DNA from: Pardosa pseudoannulata
Taxonomy: Eukaryota > Arthropoda > Arachnida > Araneae > Lycosidae
Direction: 5' to 3'
DNA length: 64,000 nt
NCBI GenBank assembly: GCA_032207245.1
Contig: CM063505.1
Location: 170,189,201-170,253,200 of the forward strand
Shown here piece after piece: positions 26,897 to 39,592 of this stretch. The notes under the pieces are model-generated. The model was not told the DNA's origin. It did not search any database and was given only the letters and a program-made list of their open reading frames with translations. A program made the translations under genes and the position numbers. Each line of letters opens with the position of its first letter. The first letter of the stretch is position 1.

Positions 26897-27896
26897 AGGG
26901 AAAAGATGAACAACAAATGTTATAACTTTAGTGAAATTTTAAAAAACCTAATTACGTCTCTTTACCAATTGTGTTGATGTTACTATAAATAAACTAGCAT
27001 ATAGCCCGTCATATGACGGGATCGGTAAAATTTTTAATTTCCCAGAGCTGTAAAGTACCCTATAAGGCAAATTAAAAAAATGGTTTGTCTTTTGGCTGAG
27101 AATTATCTGGTACACTCTCAATAATTTGTTTATCTCCATACTCCTCTAAAGTCTCCCTATACTGTGAATGCAGTTTAGAATCACGTTGAATTCATTTAGT
27201 AAGATAATTCAAAGTTTTCTTAGCTACGTCGAAATTATCGTTAAGTTCTTAAGAAATTTTTTGACACAGTAATTAATGGAAGTAAAGGAATAAAAATATC
27301 ATTTCTACTACACCATGGAGGTAGATAGAATTTGTTGTTAATGTCTGTGATAAAATTATCATGGCAACAAAAATAATCGATGATTAAATTTTAAATTATC
27401 ACATATATACCTAATGTATTACTTAAGCCTAATATAAAAGAAAATTATTTACGTAATATCTATATTCAGTGATAAAACGCATGAAAAATAATGCAGATGA
27501 TATTTAAATAATTTAAATTAAGAAATTATTAAATAAGATGGTTAAAGTCATGACGTTATAATGCTAGAAAAATGTTATGTTTGCCTATTATGACAAATTG
27601 ATAAATTTAATCGCCTGATCTTAAAAAAATAGGGCTTGAAATAATGGCATTAAATGCTAGAAAAGGACGGAAGGGGTAGATTTCGAACGTTGCTAACCCT
27701 AACTCATCAAGAATCCAATATGGATGCCTCTATCCATTCCAAGTACAACCGCATCATAAAATCGAGGACAGACGGACACATAACTTAGGCTTTTATTATA
27801 TAAGGGATGAATGTATCTTTGGTGTCGAAGCTTTTTGGGAAAATTCAACCTGGGTTGTTTAATGGCTGGTTCTAATCTTCCTCTCTATTTAACCCT
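26897..27896. other. Unassigned sequence
   Basis: Mostly AT-rich. GC-richer patch at about 27,655-27,790. No recognised coding signal. Confidence 0.45.
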
Positions 27897-29074
27897 TTAA
27901 CGGACAGTGGTAAGAAAAACTATAAATCTTTTTTTTAAACTTACTTTAATGTTTACTTCAGATAATTTAAATGAATTTGATATCTGTATAAAATAAAACT
28001 TAAAAAAGCTGCAAAAAAAAAATTTTTTGGTACAACCAGCGTCGCTGAAATTAGAGATGGTCAATTTTTAAGGTCAAAAAAGTCTTTCCGTGTTTTGTAT
28101 TTTAGTTGTAAAAGTATAAATAGAACAAAATAAAGAAGATTTAATTAAATTTATATATTTTAACATACCCAATTATTTCTAAAATATATTAAAAATACAT
28201 ATAATACCTTTTACAATATATACATACTGAAGATATTATTAAAAAAAATTTCAATATACGTGATTCTATGTTTAAATATATAGATTTATTTCTTCATTTG
28301 TTTGTAAACTTTTGTCAGATTTAAATTAAAATAAATAAATGTATCTGAACCACTTTTAGTTGTTAGCTCTGTTTATTAAGTCATCATAATGTCTAGATCT
28401 AGTTGTAAACTTTTAAAAAGGCATAATGTTCAAGCTGTACGGGTTAGTCACAATAATCATGAAAAATGGGAAAAAAATATTAAATTATTAAAGGAAGCAT
28501 GAAAATACTTAAACGTTAATTTTTTAAATTGCCTCTGTACCACTTATCAAACATTTAAGAATTGTTCTTGTATTTACCTTATGTAAATTAGCAGTTCTCT
28601 GAAGAAGCCGTAATGAAAAGAGAGAAAAACGTATAATGATAGGCGTTTAATATCGTTTCAATAGATAAATGTTGTTAGCAAAAAAAGTAAAAAATTAAAA
28701 AACAACTTAAAAAAAAAATTTTATTAATGACCACTGGAAATTATAAGGTCAATACGACCAAAAAAGTCTTTCCTATTGTTTTAAATCGCTTTTTACCTTT
28801 AGTCTTATATTTAAAAAACTATATATATATATATAATAATATATATAATAATAAAATATAAGATAAAAAAATTTTAATTACGTGACAATTTTAAGTTATT
28901 GATATTATAGTATTTTGTTTGCTACACATGCTTTTTTTTTATAAGTTAAATAAAAGTAAGTGCTTTTGCTGAATGGATAGAGCTCTGCTCTTCAATTCAA
29001 GTCATCCCGCATAATGTCTAGATCCGATACGGCACAACATCTTGGAGCACGAGCGTATGCCACGGTGCCGTTAA
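27897..29074. mobile_element. Possible larger TTAA-flanked element
   Basis: TTAACGGACAGTGG at the left and the complement of TTAACGGCACCGTGG at the right could be terminal repeats with TTAA flanks. The match is short and gapped. The interior is AT-rich without a transposase and includes the dispersed repeat at 27,957-28,240. Confidence 0.3.
27957..28240 (+). repeat. Dispersed repeat, copy 1
   Basis: Contains CGCTGAAATTAGAGATGGTC and AGGTCAAAAAAGTCTTTCCG, closely matching 31,693-32,005. A third, weaker match (AAAAAAGTCTTTCC) lies at about 28,758. Confidence 0.8.
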
Positions 29075-30300
29075 TAAATCGAATTTAAAAAAACATAAAA
29101 AATAACCGAATGTAACGTTAATGTTTTCCTCTGTAAAATTTTGACTGAAAATTGTTCTTGTATTATGCCCCAGATACGAATCCCGATTCGGTACCGCAGA
29201 AGCGCTGTACCATTGAACATCGACGAAAATGTTTTATATATTATATAAACGATCTCAAGATTGTAGCAAAAAGTAAATTTATATTCAAAAAACATAAAAA
29301 TTTTTATATATAATATAATAAATAAATAAAAATATATATTTATAATATATAATTTTTTTTTATATTATAAATAATATATTTTTAATTTGAAATTTTAGCT
29401 TTTTTTTAATTTTATCTTTAGTTTAAATGAATCATAAAAAAGTGGGCTCAGTCTAATTCGGTCACTGTTTCTCTTCCAAACTAAATCTTGGCTACTTCTG
29501 TATTACCGATTATGAAATTTCAGGAATTCGTTGGAGTAGCGCTTCGGTTACACAGACCGATTTGATTAATTTTTTCAGTGGGCAATAAAAAAAAGATGCT
29601 TGTATAAACTGTTCTGTGTATGAATAAGAAAATTTGCTTAATGAACGGAAATTGTCACTTGCCCTGTACCCTTGGCTGTTCCCAATTTTATGAAGGGACT
29701 TTTAGATATATAGAAAATTAAATTTTATGTACTTTTAATGCAATTATTAATATTAAATATTAATATTATAATTTTTTTATTTTTATAAAATTTAATATTT
29801 TTTTAGTTAAGTTTTGAAATTTTAGGGGGAAGCTCAGTTTAATTTTCCCCTCCCCTGTCCCCGAAACTAAATCCTGACTACAGTTCTGTTATAAAAGACA
29901 AAGGTAAATGAGTTATTCATTTTACGTGTGTATTATTTATAAGAATGTTTCAAAGTTGTGTAAACGGCTTATTTTTTTCTGGCTCATCAAAGAATTATTT
30001 TACCATCAGAGAGTTAAAAACCTTATATAGAACACAAGTAGTGTCCTGTTTATCCCCTACTCTCTGATTTCACATTTTTTAACTTTAATAAATTAGGATA
30101 AGTAATGTGATATTTAATTCCAAAATCATTGACTTATTTACTCATTTTTCATAGATAATAAACCTTTCAAAACATATTTCTATTGACGTAAAATCTTATT
30201 CATTAATATAATATTTCATTTATCTGTAATAAAAGGATTTAATGGAAATCAATTTTAATCCGACATTTAATAACAGAAAATCCTTTTGAATCATAGTGCA
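29075..30300. other. AT-rich sequence, no gene recognised
   Basis: A B-box-like stretch on the minus strand at about 29,166-29,190 and a tRNA-like stretch at 28,965-29,015 are too decayed to call. Related GGCTCAG...TAATT blocks at about 29,448 and 29,830 suggest a local old duplication. Confidence 0.4.
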
Positions 30301-31075
30301 TTATTATCTCTTGAATTGAATAAAATAAAATTTAGCCCATCACATTTGAGACTCGCTAATGCTATTAACTTTTGACCACTTACATGAGCTTAAAAACACC
30401 TTTATTATGGGCCGGAATATTCAATATTAGTCCTCGCACCAAAGCCCCAAAGAGCGTAGCAACGTAATCCATAATTTCAATCACGAGAGTTGAAAATTTC
30501 TACAACACAAACTCCCTGATGAAAAGATTTGAAAGCTAAGACGGGTGGACATTCGTGAGCTTTGGCATTCATTAAATTCTCAAATTAAACCCCTGCCATA
30601 ACCTCTTCAAATTCATTTCCCGCACAACGCAGCCAACTAATGAACTGATTAATAAAATTGTTCATAATCTAAGCGCCGAAGCGGATTAAAGCCGCCAAGA
30701 GATTATAATTATCATTGGCGGCATCTAAGCTCGCCAAATGAGGAGAAACACTGTTGTCCAATGAGGTTAATCTCTAGTCATCTATATTATTGTCGTAGAT
30801 CGATTGTTGATGCCAGAATAGAGCAAGCTGTAATGTAGTTAGGGTCGGGTTAAGGTTATCAAATGAAATTATTAACCTGCCTAGTCAATTTCAAATGCCG
30901 ATACAGGGCTTGTACTACTTTTCCATGTCATATTAAAATGCTGATTATAAACTCATAACCTCTATTCATCCCGCAACCAGCAGCTTCCGATTAAAGCACA
31001 TTGCCCATAATGTGATAAATTATACACAGTATTAGACATTTAATTAGGTAAATAGAATTAATGACTAGAAACTAT
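30301..31075. other. GC-richer unique island, possible conserved regulatory sequence
   Basis: Composition is balanced, with no repeat partner and many TAAT/ATTA homeodomain-type cores (GGATTTAATGG, ACTGATTAATAAA, TTTAATTAGG) and AAAGCCGCCAAG/TTGGCGGC blocks. No credible open frame. This resembles a developmental enhancer or other conserved non-coding DNA, which only comparison can show. Confidence 0.35.
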
Positions 31076-31083
31076 TATTGATA

Positions 31084-31202
31084 TATTAATATATATATAT
31101 ATATATTATATATTAGATTTTTATAATATATATATGTAATGTAGTTATCTTATATAAAAAATTATTTGGGGCGGTGAGAGAGGGAGAGAGAGAGAGAGAG
31201 AT
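31084..31202. repeat. AT-rich microsatellite and (GA)n run
   Basis: ATATAT runs at 31084-31135 and GAGAGA at about 31177-31201. Confidence 0.8.
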
Positions 31203-31596
31203 GTTAGTGGATAGTGTTTATAGCGTATAGTGTATATTTACTAGTACTTTTTTAAAGAGATCTCGGTTTACTTTTTTTAATAAGACAAAAACTGTGTGCA
31301 CGTTATACACAGAATAACTTTTACTGTTTCCTGTAATCACCCGATATATGAATATAGTACGTGTGCATAAAGACAGGTACTCAAGAAATATTTTTTTTTA
31401 ATTTTCCCCAGCAGACGTACTGCTGCATCTGAAATTTAGTACTATTATTCTTACAAGCTTGTTTACGTTTGTAACAATGTATACAACGCTGATAGCAACA
31501 CTAATTATTAACTTTAAACGTTCTATTTGAAGCACAGTTCTAATTCTCTGTTGCTAATTTCACTGCTTGCTACTCAATTGTTGCAGCATAACTAGT

Positions 31597-32052
31597 TATC
31601 TTTTCCATCTCACTCGCACGATGTCACAAAACACTATCACAAAAAGACATAATAAATCTGGCTATAGTTAAGAGAATTACAATGTTACAGTTCAGATAAT
31701 TTAAATGAATTTGATAGTGTATAAAACAAAACTTAAAAATTCTGAAAAACAACTAAAAGAATTTCGGTACTTAAGGTACAACCAGAGTCGCTGAAATTAG
31801 AGATGGTCAATTTTTAAGGTCAAAAAAGTCTTTCCGTATTTTGTATTTCAGTTGTAAAAGTCTAAATAGAACAAAATCGGAGAAGATTTAACCCTTAAAT
31901 GACCTCAGTTGTCTTTTGGCAACATACCCAATAAAGTCTTCTAAAATACCATTAGAATAATATTGAAGCTCTAATACCTAATGTTACCAATAAAATACAT
32001 ACTGAAAATATTATCTTTTCCATCTCACTCGCACGATGTCACAAAACACTCG
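31597..32052 (+). repeat. Dispersed repeat copy 2 flanked by a 37-bp direct repeat
   Basis: CATCTCACTCGCACGATGTC and its context (ATCTTTTCC... to ...ACAAAACACT) occur at about 31,598-31,636 and 32,005-32,044. Between them lies copy 2 of the repeat also present at 27,957-28,240. See findings. Confidence 0.75.
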
Positions 32053-33214
32053 TTTTCCTATGGAATGCAGAGGAATAAAAAAAACTATTAGCCCTTGCGT
32101 AACCCTCCCTAAAAATGGGGGGATCTTATGTTTCAGCCCCCTTGGTTTTCCCATATCAGCCAACTTCTCCGTAACCTAATGGCCTAAGATGACAGATATA
32201 AAGCGTGAAGGATTTCGTTAAGAATGTAGCAGAGCCGTAGCCAGAAATTATTTTCGAAGGGGGACCAAGGGAGAAAGACATCTTTATTTGGGAATGATAC
32301 TTCAATTAATAAAAGATAAAGCACTGTATTTCCGACCAGTGTCCCAGCAAGACTATTATAGTCTGAACGGTTTTTTTTCCTAAGAAAATAACTGTCGATG
32401 TTCATGAACAGCTAGGCAGATACCACACACACACAAATGTGGGACATTGTCTGTCTACAAATTGGTCTATCAAAATTTCGGGGGGGGGACCAGTCCCTCA
32501 AATCCCTCCCCTGCCTACGGCCTTAGGATGGAGTCCTTTCTAGAATGACATTGAAAGAAAGCTGCAATTAGATGCTTTGGATCTACTTAGAAACTGATTT
32601 CTGGAAGTCCCTTGTATGTAAATTTTAGCTGAACGTTGCATACAAGATATATTTTTCTTCTCTTTTCCTTCGAAAAAAAAAAAGCTGTGCGTTATATACG
32701 TGTTAATACGTGGTATGTTTGATTAGCTCAGTTGTTCCCAACTAGTAGATAACAACTCATAAGGGGGTCGTTTTAACTTTTTTTCTTTTTTTGGAGGGAA
32801 GCGCAGAGATGCCACCAGTTAATAATTTTTTTTTAAAAAGCCCTTTAAAGGTTGAAGTAAAATGTTTATTTATTCTTAAATGTCAATAACTTCTTCATGT
32901 TGATAATTATTTATTAATGACTAGTAATAATTTTCGAGAAAAATCGTCATCTCAATTTTGACGTACTATGCGTCATTCGTCTCCTAAGATTTCATGCTTT
33001 CTTTTCGAATATTAATGCCCATTGCTTTTACTTTACCTCTCGAAAAAGGATTTTGAACGGTTATATAAATGAAAACAAAAGCTAGGAATAAGCCGGCTGT
33101 TAAAGACGACAGGAGATTAGTTTTTCGCAGAACCGCAGCCAAGAATTATAACATTTGTCAATCAAGTTCAAGTTCAATCCTCACATTAACCATTAATATT
33201 TGATGATTCTTCTT
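32053..33214. other. Unassigned sequence
   Basis: Two GGGGG-containing, GC-richer stretches (about 32,090-32,290 and 32,470-32,530) look like old transposon DNA (AGCCGTAGCCAGAAATTATT, CCTCCCCTGCCTACGGCC). The right part is unremarkable. Confidence 0.4.
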
Positions 33215-33730
33215 CTATAGCACTAGAGCTTTCTACAGGCCAAGGATGCCTCTAAAAGTTTCTTCCATCTGGAATCATCCACCGCCACAATTCTCCACTG
33301 GTTGACTCCAATTTCATGTAGCGTTTCCTCAACCATATCAATCCACCTGGTGTTTGGTCTACCTCTTTCCCTTTTTCCGTCACCTTTTTTGTTGGGTTTA
33401 AATCATTGCCTCTATAGATGTGTCCCAACTACCTTATTGATAGGTATTTATAGTTTTCACAATATTTGGTTGTCCGAATTTAGAGTATAGTTCATGATTA
33501 TAGCGGATTCTCCATACATTATTTTTTTTAACAGCTCCAAATATTTTTCTTATTATTTTTCGTTCAAATATTAATAGCTTATTTTCCTCGGATTTGTTCA
33601 TAGTCCAACACCCGCTTCCATACATAATTATTGGCTTTATTAAATTTTTATAAAGATTAATTGTGGTTTTTATGCCTAAGTGTTTTGATTTAAAGTGATT
33701 TTTCAGTCCGTAATGACATTTATTTGCCAT
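33215..33730 (-). pseudogene. Broken LINE reverse transcriptase, C-terminal end
   Basis: Upstream part reads NLIKPIIMYGSGCWTMNKSE, then LLIFERKIIRKIFGAVK and WRIRYNHELYSKFG, the standard C-terminal segment of non-LTR reverse transcriptases. After stops it continues in pieces GRPNTRWIDMVEETLHEIGV and DSRWKKLLEAS, the family's last block. No catalytic domain is here; at least two stops break the frame. A dead 5'-truncated insertion. Confidence 0.85.
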
Positions 33731-33881
33731 ATTTAATCTGCATAATATTAATTTAATATTTAATAATTAATTTTAAAAAATATCATCACCTTCAAGTCCT
33801 AGAATACACTTTCTCAAACCATCTATTTCTCGTATTACTGATTAAGTATGATAAATAGGAAAAGAAAGGCTACGAACACCT

Positions 33882-34507
33882 TTAACATATTGACTGCAAT
33901 GGGGGGTCACCAGTAACCGGTACTCGACTTGGCTACCACGCCGTGTGGGCCACCAATTACCGGCGACGCTGCAAATAATAAAAGTACATAATTATAGTAA
34001 ATATGGGTACTGATAAATTTGTCAATAATACCATTGTTATTATAATGGTTTGAAGAAATTAATGCAATATAGAACATACAAAAATAATTTTATTAGTACA
34101 TGAAAAATATACATTTTATCAGTGCATATTGTAATTAGTCATATCGAAACATTCAAGGCAAAGAAAAGGTGAATCAAAGCAATCGGAACAATATGTCCCC
34201 ACTTTTTTAGTCAAACTCATTGCTCTAGTTCTTCCTAGCTGCTTTGAATTCTATAAAATGAGAGTAATAGCTTAGCAATCGAAGCACGATTGTTGGAAAA
34301 AGAAAAAAAAAAGGGAAACCGTAACAATAACCTACCTCGCCGTGGGAGTCACTGGTGACTCCCACCACGAAAACTGCTTCAAGTATGATTTTATAACTCA
34401 TTTTATCTGCTGAAAATAATAGTTCGGAATATGCATCGCATAATGAAAAGTTCAAGTCGGCACCTTGGGCAAACCATCGAAAATGCGTCTGGCAGTCAAC
34501 GTGTTAA
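33882..34507. mobile_element. TTAA-flanked inverted-repeat element, 618 bp
   Basis: TTAA at 33882-33885 and 34504-34507. Ends are CATATTGACTGCAATGG and the complement of CACGTTGACTGCCAGAC. Palindromic blocks GGGTCACCAGTAACCGG and GAGTCACTGGTGACTCCC lie inside. piggyBac-like and non-autonomous; open frames inside show no transposase motif. Confidence 0.8.
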
Positions 34508-37045
34508 AAAATGTTAGATGACTGCAGTGAATAAAAGTTGAGAGCCACTGGATTAGACTATGCGGTTTGCTTTTGATTTACTTTTCGCAAATATACTCGT
34601 TGAATATTAATGTTTTGATTCAGAATCAATTTCTTACTACCACTAAACTTTATGTTTTTCAGTGAAGTAATACGATTTGGGCTTGCATGTAGAAATGAAG
34701 AAGCTTCATCCTTTAAACTAATAATAGAAAAATTTTCGAAAATTATACAGTTGTACAAAGATATATAAAATTATACAGTTTTTAACCAAAAGTCGCTCTC
34801 AATTAATCACTTTTTTTTTAACAATTGAACTGAGACAAAGTGACTCCTGACCTTTGATTCACATGATGAAAACTTCAACAGAAGCATAAATGTATTTAAA
34901 TATTTTTGCATGTACGCCTTCGGGATGTTTATAATTGAATATAATATAAAATATTTGAAAATTATTGTAAAAACTTTGAAATTTCATAAAATATTAACCT
35001 ACAAAAATTGGGAATAATTGATCAAAAATTAATGATTCAACAAACTCAGGGGCTAAATCTAGAAAAATGTTACAAATACCTTTTCTTTTCATATAATATG
35101 CAAATTTGTTAGTGTTTTGTTTTTTAAGGTTCATTCTAAATGTATGATATAGAAAGAAAATATGTTTATAGATTTTTCCTCCATTTGGCGATAAGGGAGC
35201 AAGAAAGATTTTGTGCCAAAGGGCCTTCGTATAGTCTGAAGTCCAAAAGCCTGATCTCGATTATATAGATTCTCTACTCGATGCAAAAAATATAAACACG
35301 GGCTCCGCGGTTCTCGAACTAACCATCGAAATAAAAGTTTGAAAACCACTGTACTTGACCATTTCTTCCGCGAAACCCTAAAATTCCATGGAACCTGGAA
35401 CGCAAATGATCACTATTTACTTAGTCAAAGCACCAAAGTTTTAGTAAAATTTTAATTTTTATGAAAAATCAAATTCTTAAAGGCAGTTTGCTTGTAAAAC
35501 TAAAAATATGAATGAATATTTTACGGATAAATTACAATCTTAAATTTCTTAAAAGTCGCGTGCTTCAAATAAGTTAATAGAAACGCATTGCATCACATCA
35601 CATGTCTATGGCGTGTCTTATTAATCTCTGTTCTTTTTCTTCCTCCTTGCCCGTTTCCAAACAGACCTACTTATCTGGGACGAATAAAGCCGACCCCTTA
35701 AGATCTATTAGATTGCAAATTTCAACAACTATTCCAGGCGTAAAAATACTTTACAATAAAAAAACAATAACAGTTGAATCATCAAAAGAATTTACTTTTT
35801 ATTAATTTGTTATAATATAAATGTTGTTGCTTTTGTTTATTATTCATAAATGCATTTTAGAAAACAAAAAAAAAATCATTAGCTACTTTACCATTCAATA
35901 TCTTATTAAGATGTTTCTATTCTGATAAAATAAAGATGCAATTTTGTAAATTTGAATCTGATAAAGCTCTGATATTCTCTTTTTTCTGCTCTTATCAAGA
36001 GGTTCCTTCATGAAAATGATAAGCTCAAAGGGTTTCTTGAATACTTCTGCTCTATTGAAACGGATTTTCAGAATATGCTACAACTGAATAAAAATATTAA
36101 GTTGCTCGTTCTTTCAATCAGTTAAGCAATAAAGAGCATTAGGTTCTTATTAGTATAGTTTTTTGCTATGACCATATACGTGATATTACTAAAAAATATA
36201 TTTTTTATACAGTCCAACCAAGTTGCTCAGTAATTTTTGATGAAATTTTTATTTTAACCATTGTGATCACCATGGCTAGAAAAGTACTCCGGGAATAGAA
36301 TATATTATCATATTCACCACGTTATAATGAAACTGAGTAATATGAGAACAAATCAAGGATTACCTAACTCTTCAAGTATAAACATAGGCTTAATCGATTA
36401 GACGCGATACGTACGCTACGATTTATCGATTGAAGTATTTTTATGCTCATTACTCATAATTTTGCCTAAAATTACTCGGAGATGAACTAATGATCAAGTT
36501 TTTTCTTTTTAGATGAGGGAGTAAGTATAAATCGACAATTAAAACACCGCTCTTCCAATTTTCCTGGTCTCTTAATGAATAATGAGAAATGAAACAAAAA
36601 TCTCAACGGCTTTTGTCAAGTTTCCTATTTATGTTAATGATAACGACCGACAATTTTCAATTAACTGTTGTATGTAAGTGAAGAAAGATATCCTGGAAAA
36701 GAAATAGTTGTCTTTTAAAGAAGGGGCACTGAACGAAAATCAAATGCATTTACTAATGAGAAATTCTAATTTATACACATATGTTGAACCATTAAAGATT
36801 GAAAGAACGACTTCGAGATGTCGTTAAAGATAAATTTACTTCAATGTTTTCAGATACATAAGCAAATATATATAAGCAGGTCTTTGTCATTCTCCCCTAG
36901 GCTGATTTTAATATCCAAAACACCAAACAAAGCTAATAGACATGATTATCAAAATACACTTTTTATAAATTCCTAATCATCATTCTTGATAAGTTTTACC
37001 TAAATGAGGTTCAAGTTTTTTGGAGTAATTTAGTTTGTTAAAACA
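34508..37045. other. Unassigned AT-rich sequence
   Basis: No coding signal recognised. A GC-richer patch at about 35,160-35,400 and a block around 36,380-36,450 with repeated TCGAT/CGAT motifs (CTTAATCGATTAGACGCG, GATTTATCGATTGAAG) may be regulatory. Confidence 0.4.
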
Positions 37046-39592
37046 CACGATAAGCAATTAATTCCGAATTGCTAATTAAACACTTTAATTAGCAATTAAA
37101 TCGAAATTGTAATTAAATACATCAATAAAATTAAAAGGTGTTTCATAAAACTTAAATAATTATGTGGAAAGCTTTAGAATATTGTAAATTATCACCTAAT
37201 GTGAGAAAAATAATTAAAAGATTAAATTATTATTTTATTCTTTATTTTTTCATTTAATATTAACAAACATCTTCATTTTCTACAAATTAATATACTTCAT
37301 GAAAAGTATTAATTTGTACAAATATAAAAGTGTATAATTATTTTTTCAAAGTAACCTAATTTAAAAATGCGATAATTAAATATAATTGCTGATTAAATCC
37401 TTCAATTAGCAATTAAATAGAAATTGTAATTAATTGCATAACTAAATCGATAGTTCTTTTTTATAAATTTTAATGAATAAATTACGTGAAAAGCTTTAGA
37501 ATGTTGTTAATTATCACCTAATGTGAGAAATAAAAAAGATTTGAAATATTTATTTATTCTTTATTTTCTCATTTCATATTAATACATATGGTTTCCTACA
37601 AACTAATATATTTCGTGATTAAATATATCAATTAGTACAAAACTAATATAAATGTGTACAGTTATTTTTTTTTCATAGCAACCTAGATTAAGGCACACCA
37701 TAAATAATTAAATCTAAATTGGTAATTAAATTCCTCAATTAGAAGTTAAATCAAAATTGTTTCCAAATACAGAACTAAAATTAAAAGGTCTTTTTATAAA
37801 ACTTAATAAACTGTATGAAAAGCTATTAAGATGTTGAAAATTATCACCTAACATGAGAAAAAAAAAACTATGGCAAAATTATTTATTGTTTATTTTCTCA
37901 TTTAATACAGATTACGCATTTTGACATTCTACAAACTAATTCATTTCATGAATAGTACATTAAATGAATAATTTAATAGTACATTAAATGCATTTGTACA
38001 AAATATAAATATTTTTGTACAAATTATAAGTAATGTAAAACTCAATTGTATTGAATGCATTAGTAAATAGATTCTAATTAATAAATTAGAATGTATTAAT
38101 TTGTATAAAGTCAAAATCATACGTTTAAATATTTTTATTTCACAATAGAATACATTTTCATATACTTACTTTTAAAAAAAGCGTAACTGAAGTAAGTAAT
38201 AAATTAAATAATTAAATCTAAATTAGTAATTAAATTCCTCAATTACAAGTTAAATCAAAATTGTTTCCAAACACAGAACTAAAATTAAAAGGTCTTTTTA
38301 TAAAACTTAATAAACTGTATGAAAAGCCATTAAGATGTTGAAAATTATCACCTAACATGAGAAAAAAAACTATGGTTAAATTATTCATTTTTATTTTCTC
38401 ATTTAATACAGATTACACATTTTGACTTTCTACAAACTAATTCATTTCATGAATTAATACATTAAATGCATTTGTACAAAATATAAATATTTTTGTACAA
38501 ATCATATGTAATGTAAAACTCAATTGTATTGAATGCATTAATAAATAGATTCTAATTAATAAATTAGAATGTATTAATTTGTTTAAAGTCAAAATCATAC
38601 ATTTAAATCTTTATTTTTATTTCACATTAGCATATATTTTCATATACTTACTTTTAAAAAGCGTAAGTGAAGTAATTAATAAATTAAATAATTAAATCTA
38701 AATTAGTAATTAAATTCCTCAATTAGAAGTTAAATCAAAATTTTTTTCCAAATACAGAACTAAAATTAAAAGGTGTTTTTCTAAAACTTAATAAACTGTA
38801 TGAAAAGCTGTTAAGATGTTGAAAATGATCACCTAATTTGAGAAAAAAAAATTGTGGTTAAATTATTTATTGTTTATTTTCTCATTTAATACAGACAGGG
38901 TATCTGCCAAAATAAAATTTTTCAAATCCATGACTTTTCATGACTTTCCCTGATTTAGCAGATCATTTTCCATTACTTTAAAAAGCTTTCGTTAAAGTAT
39001 GTATAAATAAAACTTCTGATGTACATAAAAATAAAATATGTGCTTTTAGAGAAATTATAGGAATTTTATCATGAAAAAACTATAAACTTACTTTATAAGT
39101 GTTAATAAACTCGCATACATAAAAATAAATTGTTGTATCTACATACCTAAGTTTAATAATATAGCAATTTTTCAATCCAAATGTTTCCAATTTGAATTCA
39201 GGGTACTTTGGTATTATTCAGGTGACCCTGAATAATAGCCAAATATAACCCTATAATGTCCATATACAATATCCCTAGAGATAAACTTATATAATGTGTT
39301 ATATTACACATTTTGACTTTCTACAAACTAATTCATTTCATGAATTAATACATTAAATGCAATTGCACAAAATATAAATATTTTTGTACAAATTATTTTT
39401 ATATTTTTGTACAAATCATATGTAATGTAAAACTCAATTGTATTGAATGCATTAATAAATAGATTCTAATTAATAAATTAAGATGTATTAATTTGTATAA
39501 AGTCAAAATCATACATTTAAATCTTTATTTTTATTTCACATTAGCATACATTTTCATATACTTACTTTTAAAAAGCGTAAGTGAAGTATAAA
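37046..39592 (+). repeat. AT-rich tandem array, units of about 330-480 bp
   Basis: Repeated blocks AATTAAATTCCTCAATTAGA, TTATCACCTAACATGAGAAA and ACAAACTAATTCATTTCATG. Later units are longer because they add AACTCAATTGTATTGAATGC...CTTTTAAAAAGCGTAAGTG. Interrupted at about 38896-39302 by a transposon fragment. Confidence 0.85.
38896..39302 (+). mobile_element. hAT-like fragment inside the AT-rich array
   Basis: CAGGGTATCTGCC, then CATGACTTTTCATGACTTTC, resembles the end and sub-terminal repeats of hAT elements. A hairpin GGTATTATTCAGG...CCTGAATAATAGCC is at about 39,210-39,241. The empty site is known from neighbouring units (AATACAGATTACACA). No matching right terminal repeat or 8-bp duplication is seen, so the right end is lost. 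Confidence 0.5.

Noticed and set aside
34225..34455. Minus-strand open frame of 76 codons as a transposase remnant
   Set aside because: Located within the TTAA element but without any recognisable piggyBac motif; too short to support.
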